Part shown: positions 28,753-41,581 of the stretch, piece by piece
Layout: each line of letters opens with the position of its first letter
How positions within the stretch are numbered: the stretch's first letter is position 1
Source of the DNA: Mycolicibacterium diernhoferi
GTDB taxonomy: Bacteria; Actinomycetota; Actinomycetes; Mycobacteriales; Mycobacteriaceae
DNA length: 64,000 nucleotides
Assembly (NCBI RefSeq): GCF_019456655.1
Contig: NZ_CP080332.1
Location: 4,216,001 to 4,280,000, forward strand
Reading direction: 5' to 3'
Program-made: the position numbers and the translations under genes
Notes under the pieces: model-generated
Told to the model about the DNA's origin: nothing
Seen by the model: only the letters and a program-made list of their open reading frames with translations
The model's database searches: none

Positions 28753-29237
28753 TGATCCTCCTGCGGCTTCTTGCGGACCATCGTCTTGCGGGATGCGGTG
28801 GCCACGATCTCGCCGTGCTGGTTACGGCCGGTGTGGGCGAACGTGACGATGCCCTCGCCGGGACGGCTCTTGGACTCCCGCTTGTCGATCACCTCGGACT
28901 CGGCGTACAGCGTGTCGCCGTGGAAAACCGGTTTGGGGAAGGCGATGTCGGAGAAACCGAGGTTGCCGACGATGGTGCCCTGGGTCAGCTGGGCCACCGA
29001 CAGTCCGACCAGGGTGGACAGCGTGAACATCGAGTTCACCAGGCGGGCATTGAACGGCGGCAGCGCCTCGGCGAAGGCCGCGTCCAGGTGTAGCGCCTGG
29101 GTGTTCATGGTCAGCGTGGTGAACAGCACGTTGTCGGCTTCGGTGATGGTGCGACCGGGCCGGTGCCGGTAGACGACGCCGGGCTCGAACTCCTCGAACC
29201 ACAGCCCACGCTGCTCGACAATGCGTTTCTCCGTCAC
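28749..29237 (-). CDS. MaoC-family dehydratase (Rv2499c)
   Basis: This 162-residue single hot-dog domain protein has the hydratase-2 core [23 protein letters not shown] (Asp and His of the active site) and [12 protein letters not shown]. In the leucine pathway it could hydrate 3-methylglutaconyl-CoA. Overlaps fadE19 stop (ATGA) and the next gene. Confidence 0.92.
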   Translation of the reverse strand: MTEKRIVEQRGLWFEEFEPGVVYRHRPGRTITEADNVLFTTLTMNTQALHLDAAFAEALPPFNARLVNSMFTLSTLVGLSVAQLTQGTIVGNLGFSDIAFPKPVFHGDTLYAESEVIDKRESKSRPGEGIVTFAHTGRNQHGEIVATASRKTMVRKKPQEDQ

Positions 29238-30429
29238 AGGCCCAGCTCCCGCCCGATCAGCATCAGCTGCACTTCGGTTGTCCCTTCACCGATTTCGAGG
29301 ATCTTGGAATCCCGGTAATGCCGGGCCACCGAATACTCGTTCATGAAACCGTAGCCGCCGAAGATCTGGGTGGCGTCGCGGGAGTTGTCCATGGCGGCCT
29401 CGCTGGCCACCATCTTGGCCACCGAGGCGGCCTTCTTGAACGGCTTGCCGGCGAGCAGCAGGGCGGCGGCGTCGTAGTAGGCGGTGCGCGCGACGTGAGC
29501 GCGCGCCTCCATCCGGGCGATCTTGAAGGCGATGGCCTGGTAGGTGCCGATCTTGGCGCCGAACGCCTCCCGCTCCTTGGCGTACTTGACGCACTCGTCC
29601 ACACAACCTTGCGCGGCCCCGACCGACAGGGCGGCGATCGCGATCCGGCCCTCGTCGAGGATGCGCAGGAAGTTCGCATACCCGCGGCCACGCTCGCCGA
29701 GCAGGTTCTCCTGAGGCACCCGGACATCGTCGAAGCTCAGCGGGTGGGTGTCCGAGGCGTTCCAGCCGACCTTGTTGTAGGCGGGTTCGGCGGTGAAACC
29801 GGGAGTGGGCACCGGGACCAGGATGGAGGAGATCTCCTTCTTGCCTCTGCCATCCCCCGAGTCGCTTCGCTCCTGCCCCCCGGGACCGCTCTCCCCGGTG
29901 ACCGCGGTGACGGTCACGAGTTTGGTGATGTCGGTGCCGGAGTTGGTGATGAACTGCTTGGTGCCGTTGATCACCCAGTCCGACCCGTCCGCCTTGGCGG
30001 TGGTCCGGGTGGCGCCGGCGTCGCTGCCGCCGCCGGCCTCGGTCAGGCCGAAGGCGCCCAGGGCCTTGCCGCTGGCCAGCAGCGGCAGCCATTCCTGCTT
30101 CTGCGCGTCGTTGCCGAACCGGTAAATCGGCATGGCGCCCAGCGAGACACCGGCTTCCAAGGTGATGGCGACGCTCTGGTCGACCTTGCCCAGTTCTTCC
30201 AGCGCGAGGCAGAGCGCGAAGTAGTCGCCGCCCATGCCGCCGTACTCCTCGGGGAACGGCAGGCCGAACAGGCCCATGTCGGCCATCCCGGACACCACTT
30301 CGTACGGGAAGCTGTGTTCCTCATCGTGTTTGGCGGCCACCGGGGCGACTACGTGCTGCGCGAAGTCGCGGACGGTCTTGGCCAGTTGTGTGTAGTCGTC
30401 GGGCAGTGACCCGGTCGACAAGAAGTCAG

Positions 30430-30433
<4 letters not shown>
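29234..30433 (-). CDS. fadE19: acyl-CoA dehydrogenase FadE19 (isovaleryl/branched-chain type)
   Basis: This is a 399-residue flavoprotein. It has [16 protein letters not shown] and [14 protein letters not shown] for substrate/FAD binding, and [19 protein letters not shown] with [14 protein letters not shown] at the C-terminus. It oxidises short branched acyl-CoA from the Bkd complex. Odd point: between TAVTGE and KEISSILVP it carries ~15 extra residues including [11 protein letters not shown], which are absent from the M. tuberculosis protein as I remember it. AccA1 has a related insert. The gene overlaps accA1 and maoC by ATGA. Confidence 0.94.
29851..29882. repeat. short in-frame insert, copy 1 (GGQERSD element) in fadE19
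   Basis: The plus-strand sequence includes GTCGCTTCGCTCCTGCCC; the minus strand is read as GGQERSDSG in fadE19. A closely matching sequence lies in accA1 at 31321-31350. The two share about 20 bases with one or two differences. Confidence 0.7.
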
Positions 30434-34061
<3,628 letters not shown>

Positions 34062-34087
34062 ATGTCTATGCCGGGATGGGGCCGAGG

Positions 34088-34675
34088 ATGACCGAGACTC
34101 CGCGCAGCAAGGCCAAATCCGATCGCCGGACCCAGCTCATCGGTGCGGCCGAGAGGCTGGTCGCCGAACACGGCTACCTGGCCGTGCGCCTGGAGGACAT
34201 CGGCGCCGCGGCGGGCGTCAGCGGTCCCGCGATCTACCGGCACTTCCCCAACAAGGAAGCCCTGCTGGTCGAATTGCTGGTCGGCATCAGCACCCGCCTG
34301 CTGGCCGGCGCCCGCGAGGTGGTCGCGGCCGCCCCGGACGCCGCGGCCGCCCTCGACGGGCTGATCGACTTCCACCTCGACTTCGCGCTCGGCGAATCGG
34401 ATCTGATCCGCATCCAGGACCGCGACCTCGGGCACCTGCCGCCGGCGGCCAAGCGTCAGGTCCGCAAGTCCCAGCGGCAGTACGTCGAGATCTGGGTCGA
34501 CGTGCTCCGCCAGATCGACCCCCGGCTCGACGAGGCCGACGCCCGACTCAAGGCACAGGCCGTCTTCGGGTTGCTCAACTCCACCCCGCACAGCGTCAAA
34601 ATGCCCAGCACAGACCACGCTTCACGCACCATCCTGCGGGCGATGACGGTGGCCGCCCTGGCCGCCGCACACTGA
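34088..34675 (+). CDS. bkaR: TetR-family repressor of branched-chain keto-acid metabolism, BkaR
   Basis: This is a 195-residue TetR regulator. The N-terminal helix-turn-helix covers ~residues 12-58 (LVAEHGYLAVRLEDIGAAAG, GPAIYRHFPNKEALL); the C-terminal helices form the ligand/dimer domain. M. tuberculosis Rv2506 at the same place is known as BkaR, repressor of the divergent catabolic operon. The paired operator lies immediately upstream. Start at 34088 follows GGGGCCGAGG; ATG 34076 is an alternative adding four residues. Confidence 0.92.
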   Translation: MTETPRSKAKSDRRTQLIGAAERLVAEHGYLAVRLEDIGAAAGVSGPAIYRHFPNKEALLVELLVGISTRLLAGAREVVAAAPDAAAALDGLIDFHLDFALGESDLIRIQDRDLGHLPPAAKRQVRKSQRQYVEIWVDVLRQIDPRLDEADARLKAQAVFGLLNSTPHSVKMPSTDHASRTILRAMTVAALAAAH

Positions 34676-34754
34676 GTCGCGGCCCGGCGACCCGCCCGGT
34701 GACTGAACACCCCGCACAGTTCGCGCGGGTACCGTGTGTCCTCATGAGGTGGGC

Positions 34755-35495
34755 ATGACCGAATCGCCACGTAGGGACGAGCCGACGCAGCGAATCGACG
34801 GCGGCCGGTACGGGTACACCGATCCCGCCTACGCGGGGCAGAACCCGTACGGTCCACGCCCCACCGAACCGCTGCCCGCATACCCGGCCTACGGATACGA
34901 CCCGACCGGTCAATACGCCGCCGGGTCCTACGGTTCGCCGACGCCGCCGCCCGCCCCGCCGGAGCCGCCGGGCACGCCGCGCTGGCTGTGGATCGTCGCG
35001 GGCATCGCCGTCGTCACCGTCGTCGGTCTGGTCATCGCGCTCGTCATCGTCAACAGCTCACAGCAACAGACCGTCGTCGCCCCGGTACCCACGCTCTCGG
35101 AGAAGCCGACCGAGCCCACGATGCCCACCACCCCGCCGACCACGACGCGCCGCCCCACCACGACCCCGCGCCCGGTGGTCCCGCCGACCACCACCGGAGC
35201 GGCGCCGACCACCTCGGCCACCCCGGGCGCCACCGAGACGGTGACCTATGACGTCACCGGTGAGGGCCGGGCCATCAACGTCACCTACGTCGACGACGGC
35301 GGCATCCTGCAGACCGAGTTCAACGTGCTGCTGCCGTGGAGCAAGACGGTGGCGCTGGCGCAGCCGGCCAAGCAGTCGGCCAGCGTCAGCATCATCAACG
35401 TCGGCCGTCAGGTGAGTTGTTCGATCACCATCAGCGGGGCCACGGTGCGCCAGCGCACCGGATCGGGCCTGACCATCTGCAGCCCGATCGGTTAG
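34755..35495 (+). CDS. Pro-rich single-pass membrane protein with MmpS-like C-terminal domain (Rv2507)
   Basis: This is a 246-residue protein. The N-terminal ~80 residues are Pro/Tyr-rich and cytoplasmic. One membrane helix follows (WLWIVAGIAVVTVVGLVIALVIV, ~78-100), then a Thr/Pro-rich linker, then a compact beta-type domain from ~165 (VTYDVTGEGRAINVTYVDDGG...) with a Cys pair (VSCSITI, LTICSPIG). The C-terminal domain resembles the periplasmic domain of MmpS proteins. No MmpL partner is adjacent. The stop overlaps the convergent MFS gene by 4 bases. Confidence 0.85.
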   Translation: MTESPRRDEPTQRIDGGRYGYTDPAYAGQNPYGPRPTEPLPAYPAYGYDPTGQYAAGSYGSPTPPPAPPEPPGTPRWLWIVAGIAVVTVVGLVIALVIVNSSQQQTVVAPVPTLSEKPTEPTMPTTPPTTTRRPTTTPRPVVPPTTTGAAPTTSATPGATETVTYDVTGEGRAINVTYVDDGGILQTEFNVLLPWSKTVALAQPAKQSASVSIINVGRQVSCSITISGATVRQRTGSGLTICSPIG

Positions 35496-36796
35496 ACCGC
35501 GCGGACGGTGCGCGGCGTGCGGACGCCGAGCATCAGGATCAGGCCGATCCCGAGCACCAGGCACAGCCCGCCCATCCCGGCGCGGTCGGTGCCGAAGATG
35601 CCGATGAACAACGCGAACAGCCACGGCGCCAACGGCGCGGCGGCCCGCCCGGTCGTGGTGTAGAGACCGAAGGCGACGCCCTCCTTACCCTCGGTCGAGA
35701 TCCGCAGCATCTGGGTGCGCGCCGCGGACAGGGTGGGTCCGATGAACAGGCACAGCAGCAGCCCGCAGATCCAGAACGCCAGCGGCCCCGACAACGTCAT
35801 CAGCGTCAGGCCCACCACGATCATCAGCGTCAGCGCGGTGACGATCACCGGTTTGGCGCCGAACCGGTCGTCGAGCAGACCACCGGCCACCGCACCGACG
35901 GCCGCCACCAGGCATGCACACACCCCGAACAGCAGCACGCTGGCCGGCGAAATGCCGTACACGCTGACCCCGAGCACCGCGCCGAAGGTGAAGACGCCGG
36001 TCAGCCCGTCCCGGAAGATCGCGCTGGCCACCAGGTAGTAGACGACGTTGCGGTCGCGGTGCCATTCGCTGCGCACCTCTGCCCACAGCTTCCGGTAGGA
36101 GGCGAAGAAGCCGACCGACCGGTGCGCCGGATCGGGCGCCGGGGCGGGTGCGGTGATCAGCAGCGGCAGCGTGAACGCCACGAACCAGGCCGCGGTCAGC
36201 AGCATCGCGGCACGCACGTTCTGCCCGTCATCGGTCGGCAGGCCCAGCAGTCCGCCGTCGCCGGCCATGAAGCCGATGTAGACGATCAGCAGCAGGCCGA
36301 CACTGCCGCCGTAGCCGACCGCCAGGCCCGCGCCGGAGACCCGACCGGAGGTCGCCGGCGTGGACAGCTGGCTGAGCATGGCGTTGTAGGGCACGGTGGC
36401 CAGGTCGTTGCAGGCCGCGGTGAACGCCAGCAGCGCGAGCCCGGCCCACAGATAGGTGTAGTCGGTCCGGATGAAGCTCATGCTGACCACCAGCAGGACC
36501 ACCGCACCGGCCAGCAGGGCGAGAGCGCGGCGACGGCGGTGCGGGGCGTCCACCCAGATCCCGGTCACCGGGGCCAGCAGCGCGACGATGAGCCCGGCCG
36601 CGGTCAATGCCCAGCCGAGCCAGCTCGACGGCGTCGTCTCCCCCGGCAGCCCGGCGCCGACGGCATCGGTCAGATAGACGGAGAAGACGAAGGTGACCAC
36701 GATCGCGTTCACCGCGGTGGCACCGCAGTCGTAGAGAACCCACGATCGGACCTGTGACCGCCGGGCCTTCGCGGGCGCCGACCCGGGGCTGCTCAT
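35492..36796 (-). CDS. MFS transporter, UMF1-like (Rv2508c)
   Basis: This is a 434-residue protein with about 12 predicted membrane segments. The N-terminal RSWVLYDCGATAVNAIVVTF corresponds to the Atg22/UMF1 family signature. A cytoplasmic loop contains MSFIRTDYTY and the middle loop is charged (SVGFFASYRKLWAEVRSEWH). Substrate unknown. I chose the ATG at 36796; longer in-frame extension upstream covers the divergent promoter and the start of the mycolate reductase gene. Confidence 0.9.
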   Translation of the reverse strand: MSSPGSAPAKARRSQVRSWVLYDCGATAVNAIVVTFVFSVYLTDAVGAGLPGETTPSSWLGWALTAAGLIVALLAPVTGIWVDAPHRRRRALALLAGAVVLLVVSMSFIRTDYTYLWAGLALLAFTAACNDLATVPYNAMLSQLSTPATSGRVSGAGLAVGYGGSVGLLLIVYIGFMAGDGGLLGLPTDDGQNVRAAMLLTAAWFVAFTLPLLITAPAPAPDPAHRSVGFFASYRKLWAEVRSEWHRDRNVVYYLVASAIFRDGLTGVFTFGAVLGVSVYGISPASVLLFGVCACLVAAVGAVAGGLLDDRFGAKPVIVTALTLMIVVGLTLMTLSGPLAFWICGLLLCLFIGPTLSAARTQMLRISTEGKEGVAFGLYTTTGRAAAPLAPWLFALFIGIFGTDRAGMGGLCLVLGIGLILMLGVRTPRTVRAV

Positions 36797-36830
36797 GGCC
36801 GTCACCTTATAAGTCCCTACGATTTCTCCC

Positions 36831-37637
36831 ATGCCCGTACCCGCGCCCCACCCCGACGCCCGCGCCGTCGTCACCGGTGCCTCCCAAGGAATCGGTGAGG
36901 CCCTCGCCCTTGACCTGGCCGGCCGCGGCCACAATCTGATCATCACCGCGCGCCGCGGAGAAGTGCTCACCGAGCTGGCCGAGCGGATCACCGCGAAGCA
37001 CGGCGTCACCGTCGAGGTGCGCGCGGTGGACCTGGCCGATCCGGCGGCCCGCGACGTGTTCTGCGAGGAGCTGGCGAGTCGCAACATCTCCATCCTGTGC
37101 GCCAACGCCGGGACGGCCACCTTCGGCCCGCTGGCCAAGCTCGACCCGGCCGGGGAGAAGGCCCAGGTTCAGCTCAATGCCATTGCGGTGCACGACCTCT
37201 GTCTGGCGGTGCTGCCCGGCATGCTGGAGCGCCGGGCGGGCGGCATCCTGATCTCCGGGTCCGCCGCGGGCAACTCACCGATTCCGAACAACGCCACCTA
37301 CGCGGCGACCAAGGCCTTCGCGAACACCTTCAGCGAATCGCTGCGCGGCGAGGTCAAGAGCGCCGGCATCCACGTCACGCTGCTGGCACCCGGCCCGGTG
37401 CGCACCGAGCTGCCCGACCCGTCCGAGCAGTCGCTGGTGGAGCGGCTGATCCCGGACTTCCTGTGGATCGACACCGAGTACACCGCCAAGCTGTCGCTGG
37501 ACGGCTTGGAGCAGAACAAGATGCGCATCGTCCCGGGCCTGACCTCGAAGGCCATGTCGGTGGCCAGCGGCTACGCCCCGCGCGCGATCGTCACCCCGAT
37601 CGTCGGCGCGGTCTACCGGAAGCTCGGCGGCGAATAG
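36831..37637 (+). CDS. SDR-family mycolate reductase (Rv2509 / CmrA type)
   Basis: This is a 268-residue classical SDR: TGASQGIG cofactor motif (~15), CANAGTA, catalytic Ser in ISGSAAGN and YAATKAF (Tyr-xxx-Lys). The M. tuberculosis and M. smegmatis proteins at this place reduce the 3-oxo group left by Pks13 condensation, giving mature mycolic acid. It is flanked as in M. tuberculosis by the MFS gene and the HerA-like ATPase. Confidence 0.93.
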   Translation: MPVPAPHPDARAVVTGASQGIGEALALDLAGRGHNLIITARRGEVLTELAERITAKHGVTVEVRAVDLADPAARDVFCEELASRNISILCANAGTATFGPLAKLDPAGEKAQVQLNAIAVHDLCLAVLPGMLERRAGGILISGSAAGNSPIPNNATYAATKAFANTFSESLRGEVKSAGIHVTLLAPGPVRTELPDPSEQSLVERLIPDFLWIDTEYTAKLSLDGLEQNKMRIVPGLTSKAMSVASGYAPRAIVTPIVGAVYRKLGGE

Positions 37638-37649
37638 GTTCTGCGCGAA

Positions 37650-39248
37650 TCAGCGGCGGCGACGCCGGCCGGTGCCGAAGATGCTGCGGGTGATCTCCCG
37701 GCCGATCACGGTGCCCGCCGAGCGCATCGCGCTCTTGAATGCCGGGCTGGCGACCATCTTGTCCAGCAGGCCCGGCTCGGCGATATCGCGGGCCTTGATC
37801 GTGCCCCCGCCCTCCGCGGATCCCACCGGGGTGGTGGGCAGCGGCGGCGGCAGGTCGGGCGTTGGCGGTGCCGGGGCCGGCTCCGGCGGGGCGAGCCGGG
37901 CGTTGAGCATCTCGTAGGCGGATTCCCGGTCGATGGTCTGCCCGTAGGTGGCCTGCAGCGGACTGGCCGCCGCGGCGGCCTTGATCGCGTCGGGGCCGAT
38001 GGTGTCCATCAGCGACCGCGGCGCCCGCATCCGGGTCCAGGCCACCGGGGTCGGTGCACCCTTCTCGGACAGCACGGTGACGATGGCCTCCCCGATCCCG
38101 AGGGACGTCAGCGCCTTCTCCAGGTCGTAGACGTCGGTCTTCGGGTAGGTGCGCACCGTCTTGCGCAGCGCCTTCTGATCGTCGGGGGTGAACGCGCGCA
38201 GCGCGTGCTGGACCCGGGCGCCCAGCTGGCTGAGCACATTGTTGGGCACATCGGTGGGCAACTGGGTGCAGAAGAAGACGCCGACGCCCTTGGAGCGAAT
38301 CAGCTTGACGGTCTGCTCGACCTGCTCCAGGAACGCCTTGGATGCGTCGTTGAACAGCAGGTGCGCCTCGTCGAAGAAGAACACCAGCTTCGGCTTGTCC
38401 AGGTCGCCTTCCTCGGGCAGCGTGGTGAACAGGTCGGCCAGCACCCACATCAGGAAGGTCGAGAACATCACCGGGCGCGCAGCCTGGGCGCCCAGCTCCA
38501 GCAGCGTGATGACGCCGCGGCCCTGTGGGTCCAGCCGGATCAGGTCCTTGGGTTCCAGTTCGGGCTCGCCGAAGAAGGTGTCACCACCGTCGGCCTCCAG
38601 GTTGATCAGCGCGCGCAGGATGACCCCGGCCGTCGTCGGCGACACCGCGCCCAGGGCCTTGAGTTCGGGCTTGCCCTCGTCGCTGGTGAGGTACTGGATG
38701 ACCGCGCGCAGATCCTTCAGATCCAGCAGCGACAACCCCTTCTGGTCGGCGAAGTGGAAGATCAGGCCCAGGGTGGACTCCTGGGTGGCGTTGAGCCCCA
38801 ATACCTTCGACAGCAGGATCGGCCCGAAGCTGGTGACGGTGGCGCGCACCGGCACGCCGATCCCCTCGGTGCCCAGCGACAGGAACTCCACCGGGTAGCC
38901 GGTGCCCGCCCACGTGTCGCCGGTGTCGGCGGCACGCTGCGCGGTCCGGTCGCTGTTCTCCCCCGGCCGGGACAACCCGGACAGATCCCCCTTGACGTCG
39001 GCCATCAGCACCGGCACCCCGGCGGCGGAGAGCTGCTCGGCCATCACCTGCAGCGACTTGGTCTTGCCGGTGCCGGTCGCGCCGGCGACGAGCCCGTGCC
39101 GGTTGACCATGGCCAACGGAATCCGGACCTGTGCACCCGGATCGACCACCCCGTCGACGACGACGGTTCCCAGCTCCAGAGCCTGCCCTTCAACGGCGTA
39201 ACCTGCGGCGATCTGCTGAGCCGGGGTCGCGGCCGATTCTGCGGTCAT
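37650..39248 (-). CDS. HerA-like/DUF853 P-loop ATPase (Rv2510c)
   Basis: This is a 532-residue protein with Walker A GATGTGKT (~58), Walker B KLVFFFDEAHLLF, and an arginine-finger/sensor region with FFCTQLPTDVPNNVLSQLGARVQHAL. The C-terminal ~100 residues contain a Pro-rich linker and a basic tail ending GRRRRR. It belongs to the bacterial HerA-related family of unknown role; DNA translocation is possible. Start at 39248 (MTAESAATP) preferred over 39269. Confidence 0.9.
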   Translation of the reverse strand: MTAESAATPAQQIAAGYAVEGQALELGTVVVDGVVDPGAQVRIPLAMVNRHGLVAGATGTGKTKSLQVMAEQLSAAGVPVLMADVKGDLSGLSRPGENSDRTAQRAADTGDTWAGTGYPVEFLSLGTEGIGVPVRATVTSFGPILLSKVLGLNATQESTLGLIFHFADQKGLSLLDLKDLRAVIQYLTSDEGKPELKALGAVSPTTAGVILRALINLEADGGDTFFGEPELEPKDLIRLDPQGRGVITLLELGAQAARPVMFSTFLMWVLADLFTTLPEEGDLDKPKLVFFFDEAHLLFNDASKAFLEQVEQTVKLIRSKGVGVFFCTQLPTDVPNNVLSQLGARVQHALRAFTPDDQKALRKTVRTYPKTDVYDLEKALTSLGIGEAIVTVLSEKGAPTPVAWTRMRAPRSLMDTIGPDAIKAAAAASPLQATYGQTIDRESAYEMLNARLAPPEPAPAPPTPDLPPPLPTTPVGSAEGGGTIKARDIAEPGLLDKMVASPAFKSAMRSAGTVIGREITRSIFGTGRRRRR

Positions 39249-39328
39249 GCGCCTGACATTACTGAACACGCAACAACAGGGCAGGTGCAGGCAGCGATTC
39301 GCCGGCGGTGGGAATACTGTGGATCTCC

Positions 39329-39958
39329 GTGCGTGAAGAACTCGTGTGGATCGACTGTGAGATGACCGGGCTCGATCTGAAGTCCGACAAGCTCATCGAG
39401 ATTGCGGCATTGGTCACCGATGCCGACCTCAATGTGCTCGGTGAAGGTATCGACGTGGTCATCCACGCCGACCCGGCCGACCTGTCCGGCATGGTCGACG
39501 TGGTCGCCAAGATGCACTCCAAGTCCGGTCTGGACAAGGAGGTGCTGGCCTCCTCGATCGACCTCGCGACGGCGGAGACGATGGTGCTCGACTACATCCG
39601 CAGCCACGTCAAGCAGCCCAAAACCGCGCCGCTGTGCGGCAATTCGATCGCCACCGACCGTGGTTTCATCGCCCGCGACATGCCGACCCTCGACGAGTTC
39701 CTGCACTACCGGATGATCGACGTCAGCTCCATCAAGGAACTGTGCCGGCGCTGGTACCCGCGGATCTACTTCGGCCAGCCGGAGAAGGGCCTCGCGCACC
39801 GCGCCCTGGCCGATATCCACGAGTCGATCCAGGAGTTGCGGTACTACCGCCAAACCGCCTTCGTGGCCGCTCCCGGGCCTTCGACCAGCGAAATCGCCGC
39901 CGTGGCGGCCGAGCTGGGACCGGCCGGCAGCGCGCCGAAGGAGTCCGATTCGGCTTAA
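39329..39958 (+). CDS. orn: oligoribonuclease
   Basis: This 209-residue DEDDh exonuclease has [11 protein letters not shown] (first Asp, Glu), [11 protein letters not shown] and the end motif [15 protein letters not shown] (His and Asp). It degrades 2-5 nt RNA fragments and pGpG in the cytoplasm. I chose GTG 39329 giving [13 protein letters not shown] at the N-terminus. It is followed by tRNA-His as in M. tuberculosis. Confidence 0.96.
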   Translation: MREELVWIDCEMTGLDLKSDKLIEIAALVTDADLNVLGEGIDVVIHADPADLSGMVDVVAKMHSKSGLDKEVLASSIDLATAETMVLDYIRSHVKQPKTAPLCGNSIATDRGFIARDMPTLDEFLHYRMIDVSSIKELCRRWYPRIYFGQPEKGLAHRALADIHESIQELRYYRQTAFVAAPGPSTSEIAAVAAELGPAGSAPKESDSA

Positions 39959-40003
39959 CGGCCCTCGACCGGTTAAGATCGTCAGCGCCGCTCAGGCGGC
40001 AAT

Positions 40004-40077
40004 GGTGGCTGTAGTTCAGTTGGTAGAGCACCAGGTTGTGATCCTGGCTGTCGCGGGTTCGAGTCCCGTCAGCCACC
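40004..40077 (+). tRNA. tRNA-His (anticodon GTG)
   Basis: The cloverleaf has acceptor GTGGCTG/CAGCCAC with an extra G at 40004 facing C 40077, typical of tRNA-His. The D-arm is GTTC..GAGC, the anticodon loop TTGTGAT and the T-arm GCGGG TTCGAGT CCCGT. It lies directly downstream of orn. Confidence 0.97.
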
Positions 40078-40083
40078 CGCGCA

Positions 40084-40117
40084 GGTGGGAGGGCCCTTAG
40101 GCCCTCCCACCGTTTGC
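40084..40117 (+). terminator. rho-independent-like terminator after tRNA-His
   Basis: A perfect 12-bp stem (GGTGGGAGGGCC / GGCCCTCCCACC) with loop CTTA at 40084-40111 is followed by GTTTGCGTT. It is probably bidirectional enough to separate tRNA-His from the convergent CsbD gene. Confidence 0.88.
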
Positions 40118-40161
40118 GTTCTAGGGGCGGTTGCGACGAACGTTCGCAAGCCGGGCGCCGA

Positions 40162-40335
40162 TCACTTCTTGAAGGCGTCCTTCACCTTCTCGCCGGCATC
40201 CTTGAGGTTGGACTTCGCCTGATCGCCCTTGCCCTCGTTTTCGGTGTCCCGGTCGCCGGTCACCTTTCCGGCCGCTTCCTTCGCCTTTCCACCGAGGTCC
40301 TGCATCTTGTTCTTCGCCTTATCGATGCCGCTCAT
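40162..40335 (-). CDS. CsbD-family stress protein
   Basis: This 57-residue, highly charged helical protein (MSGIDKAKNKMQDLGGKAKEA...) has the CsbD repeats KAKEAAGKVTGD and AKSNLKDAGEKVKDAFKK. The family is induced by general stress in many bacteria; molecular role unknown. Start at 40335, with AGGAGTGCGC just upstream. Confidence 0.93.
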   Translation of the reverse strand: MSGIDKAKNKMQDLGGKAKEAAGKVTGDRDTENEGKGDQAKSNLKDAGEKVKDAFKK

Positions 40336-40678
40336 GGTGCGCACTCCTGTTTCGCCGGGAACCAGTCCGGATTGGCCGGCTCTCCCGTTAGGGGTACCTC
40401 TCAAGCGGGTCACCAAACCCGCAGCCTGCCAACGGCTCTCAAGGTGAGAATCTCCCGGCTAAGAGGTTGCGGCGCCGCGCCGGCACACCTGATCCGCCAC
40501 TACAGGCCCGGGCGCTCGGTCTTTGACGCCAAGGCCCCCGCCCGAGCAGAACCGCCGGGCAAATCCGATCGACAGGTCCGGACAATCCGCGCCCAGTGAT
40601 GTAGATCACAGGCGACGGGCCACCCACCTCGATCAGCGGGACCATCGGGTCCCTGCCACCCCGCGACCGAGGTTGGCC
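40336..40678. other. intergenic region without recognisable gene
   Basis: These 343 bases upstream of csbD and beyond the end of the SDR gene must contain the csbD promoter. Open frames here have no family signature. No further structure recognised. Confidence 0.4.
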
Positions 40679-41449
40679 TCAGGACGCGGGGGCCGCTGCG
40701 CGCCGGATGCGCGGGGCCAGCTGCACCACCTCGGGCACCACGGTCGGGTTCAGATACGCGGCGCCGACCAGTGAAACCAAGGTGTTGGCGACGTCGTTGA
40801 GCGCCGACATCTGCTCGGGCAGTTGCCCGTGTGACACCCACGACTTGAACAGCAGCGAGAGCAGGTCACGATCGGCGCCGCGCAGGATCTCGGTGTCCTC
40901 GGTGGGGCCGATGCCCACCCGCACGATCGACAGGTCCGGGTGCTCGCTGCGCCACGAATGCAGGATCTCGTTGAGCGCGGCCTTGCTGGCGTTGTAGGCC
41001 GCCACCCCGGCGCGCGGCCGGCCCACGTCGTGGCTGGAGGTGATCAGCACGACGCCGTCCTCGGACAGGTGCGGCTGCACGGCCCGCAGTACCCCGTGCG
41101 CGCCCAGGGTGTTGACGTTGAAGGCGTGGATCCAGGTGGCGATGTCGGTGTCCTCGATATGCGCCATGGGAGCCACCGTGCTGGTGAACACGACGGCGTC
41201 GAAACCACCGAGGGTGTCGGCCGCCTCCCCCACCACCCGGGTGATGGCCGCGGGATCCTCGACGTCGAGCTCGAAGGCCCAGCCGCCGATCTTCTCGGCC
41301 AGCTCCGTCAGCAGCTCGGTGCGCCGGGCCGCGACCGCGACCTTGGCGCCGCGCTCGGCGGCCTGGACGGCGACCGCGTGCCCGATACCCGACGATGCGC
41401 CGACAACGAGCACTCGCAACCCGGCGATATCAGAACCTTCACCACTCAT
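40679..41449 (-). CDS. SDR-family oxidoreductase
   Basis: This 256-residue classical SDR has VVGASSGIGHAVA, NVNTLGAHG, catalytic Ser in LITSSHDVG and YNASKAAL. The C-terminal region carries QLAPRIRRAA. It is divergent from the DUF899 gene. Substrate unknown. Confidence 0.9.
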   Translation of the reverse strand: MSGEGSDIAGLRVLVVGASSGIGHAVAVQAAERGAKVAVAARRTELLTELAEKIGGWAFELDVEDPAAITRVVGEAADTLGGFDAVVFTSTVAPMAHIEDTDIATWIHAFNVNTLGAHGVLRAVQPHLSEDGVVLITSSHDVGRPRAGVAAYNASKAALNEILHSWRSEHPDLSIVRVGIGPTEDTEILRGADRDLLSLLFKSWVSHGQLPEQMSALNDVANTLVSLVGAAYLNPTVVPEVVQLAPRIRRAAAPAS

Positions 41450-41481
41450 CGTGTGTACGACTCCCTTTCCTTCACCCTCAC

Positions 41482-41495
41482 GGTGTTAGGACACC
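41482..41495. promoter_or_regulatory. small palindrome in SDR/DUF899 divergent promoter region
   Basis: GGTGT, TAGG, ACACC forms a perfect 5-bp-arm dyad in the 132-bp divergent region. It could be an operator controlling one or both genes; short enough to be chance. Confidence 0.35.
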
Positions 41496-41581
41496 CTATG
41501 TTCGGGACAGTACCGCGCGCGATGAGTTCTGGTCGCACAGTGGGTCTACACGGACACGAACTGCCGGAAAAGGAGACCCCC

